Part shown: positions 62,746 through 64,000 of the stretch, in pieces
Layout of the letters: each line of letters begins with the position of its first letter
Position numbering within the stretch: position 1 is the stretch's first letter
NCBI RefSeq assembly: GCF_005047595.1
Contig: NZ_SUPL01000002.1
Coordinates: 124,001 to 188,000, forward strand
DNA length: 64,000 bases
Source: Pontimicrobium aquaticum
Lineage (GTDB): Bacteria; Bacteroidota; Bacteroidia; Flavobacteriales; Flavobacteriaceae
Reading direction: 5' to 3'
Translations under genes and position numbers: made by a program
Notes under the pieces: model-generated
What the model was told of the DNA's origin: nothing
The model's input: only the letters and a program-made list of their open reading frames with translations
The model's database searches: none

Positions 62746-64000
62746 ATGAATAGAAATAGAATACACCAATTATTATTAATGTTACTTATTGTTATGGTTT
62801 ACAGTTGTTCTGATAAGCCAAAAAGTGAAAAAAACGTTGATGAGATTTCATACACAATAACCATAAGAGATTCTAATCCTAAAATTGCTGATGTGGAAGT
62901 AGCTTTTGTGCCAAAGGATAGTTTGCTATATATGGGTTTAGGAGCTAATCAATTAGAAAACAGATGGACCACATTTGTGCATAATTTAAAAGTAACAGAT
63001 AAAAAAGGTAAATTATTGAATGTTGATGAACTTACCGATGTACAATGGAGAATCCATTCGGCAAATGACCAAAAGGTAAAACTATCCTATAGTGTACATT
63101 TAGATCACGAGAATTATAAATGGAGTGGTGGTATTGACGGCGCTGCTTATACTACCGATTTAGGGGTGTTTTACACCACAAGAGCATTACTAATATTTAA
63201 TGGTGATGAATGGCAAAACATTAATGTTGATTTTAATCTGCCAGAAAAATGGCAAGTTACAGCTCCCTGGCACAAAAAGAATAACAATGCACATTCATTT
63301 CAGGCAGTCACATATTCAAACTTGGCAAATGCCATGATTTTTGCTGGAACGCATGAAGAGATTAATGTAAAAAGAGACGATTTTGAATTAATTTTCGCAT
63401 TAGGTGATGAAGGCGTTATAGATAAGAAGCAAGAGTTTCAAAGCTTGGCAGAAGGTGTTTTAGATTATTATATAAAACTCATGGGAGGCTTACCAAAACC
63501 ACCAAAAGACAATCCATTCAATAAGTCTATTGTAGTGATGAGCTCTAGTGAAAATACAGATGGAGAAGCTATAGGTAACCACATTAGTGTTTTGGTTGGT
63601 AAAGATGGTGGGCAACTGTCTGAAACCATTTCTAGATTTTTCTTTGCTCATGAGTTTTTTCATCTCTGGAATGGGAGATCATTTTTCCCTGAAAATAATG
63701 AAACAGAATGGTTAAAAGAAGGTTTTACCAACTACTATGCACTAAAAGCACTCCGCGCTGTTGATTATCTAAATGATGAATCAAGTCTTAATTTTTTTAG
63801 TGACTTTTTCTATAAAAAATATGCCGAAGATGAAGGTGTGGGTAAGCTGTCAATGACAAATGGTGAAGAAAAACATGATCATTGGGGATTAATTTATGCT
63901 GGAGGTATGTTTGTGGGTATGTCTCAGGATATTTTAATACGCAATAATTCCGAAAATGAAAAAAGTCTAGACGACTTAATGCGGTTTTTATACCAAAAAT
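62746..64000 (+). CDS. M61-like metallopeptidase lipoprotein, truncated by window edge
   Basis: The frame begins at ATG 62746, 7 bases after the previous stop, and is open to the window end (over 418 residues). It has a lipobox (VYSC, Cys21), a beta-rich N-terminal domain and the zinc site HEFFHLWNG (302-306), followed by the glutamate in TEWLKEGFTNYYALKAL. It is a second M61-family peptidase in the same run as the 48717 gene, but only distantly similar to it. Its C-terminus, probably with PDZ, is outside the window. Confidence 0.88.
   Translation, partial: MNRNRIHQLLLMLLIVMVYSCSDKPKSEKNVDEISYTITIRDSNPKIADVEVAFVPKDSLLYMGLGANQLENRWTTFVHNLKVTDKKGKLLNVDELTDVQWRIHSANDQKVKLSYSVHLDHENYKWSGGIDGAAYTTDLGVFYTTRALLIFNGDEWQNINVDFNLPEKWQVTAPWHKKNNNAHSFQAVTYSNLANAMIFAGTHEEINVKRDDFELIFALGDEGVIDKKQEFQSLAEGVLDYYIKLMGGLPKPPKDNPFNKSIVVMSSSENTDGEAIGNHISVLVGKDGGQLSETISRFFFAHEFFHLWNGRSFFPENNETEWLKEGFTNYYALKALRAVDYLNDESSLNFFSDFFYKKYAEDEGVGKLSMTNGEEKHDHWGLIYAGGMFVGMSQDILIRNNSENEKSLDDLMRFLYQK

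Overview
The window is a stretch of an AT-rich chromosome from a gliding-type member of the Flavobacteriaceae (Bacteroidetes). The evidence is a complete gldK-gldL-gldM-gldN set (type IX secretion and gliding motor), SusC/SusD, a T9SS sorting domain protein, many Bacteroidetes-type TonB-dependent receptors, and Bacteroidetes promoters of the TTTG-N19-TAnnTTTG kind. The genus cannot be fixed from what is seen.

Positions 1-30.2 kb are mostly conserved core genes. They hold a small metal-related exported cassette (partial HYC_CC_PP protein, TonB-dependent receptor, HMA protein, heavy-metal-binding lipoprotein), then on the minus strand groES-groEL and a miaB / sigma54-type activator / small protein / lptE / TPR / secG run. 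On the plus strand follow topA, an arginase-fold protein with degenerate metal ligands, gldKLMN, an FAD oxidoreductase, an ABC-F protein, a three-gene RND efflux operon, a short CPXCG protein, a leucine-rich-repeat protein and the initiator tRNA.

From about 30.3 kb to the right edge the content becomes accessory. It contains three penicillin-binding-like serine hydrolases, a secreted DinB-like protein, a VPS10/BNR propeller protein, two TonB-type receptors including a SusC/SusD pair, two M61 peptidases, a trypsin-like protease, two Tiki/TraB-like proteins, two paralogous repeat proteins, PD40, FISUMP and NTF2-like proteins and two alpha/beta hydrolases (one frameshifted). Almost every product carries a signal peptide or lipobox. 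The last 15 genes (45.9-64 kb) lie on one strand with short spacings and no visible terminator.

The most striking observation is a promoter signature found six times, all on the plus strand between 30.9 and 45.9 kb and nowhere else I could see: an 18-base box close to TGTCTCTTTTTTACAATT, then exactly 19 bases, then a TAnnTTTG-like -7 element. It precedes the serine hydrolase/DinB pair, the VPS10-like gene, the outer-membrane receptor, a small ORF plus a single-domain LytTR regulator, and the 15-gene exported operon. One copy (38.68 kb) has no gene after it but instead a sequence that can fold as a three-way junction with a U-rich tail, so it may be a small RNA gene. I infer a locally controlled regulon of exported hydrolases and receptors, with the LytTR and/or AraC-type regulators in the cluster as candidate controllers; its substrate is unknown, and the lack of glycoside hydrolases points to peptides or esters rather than glycans.
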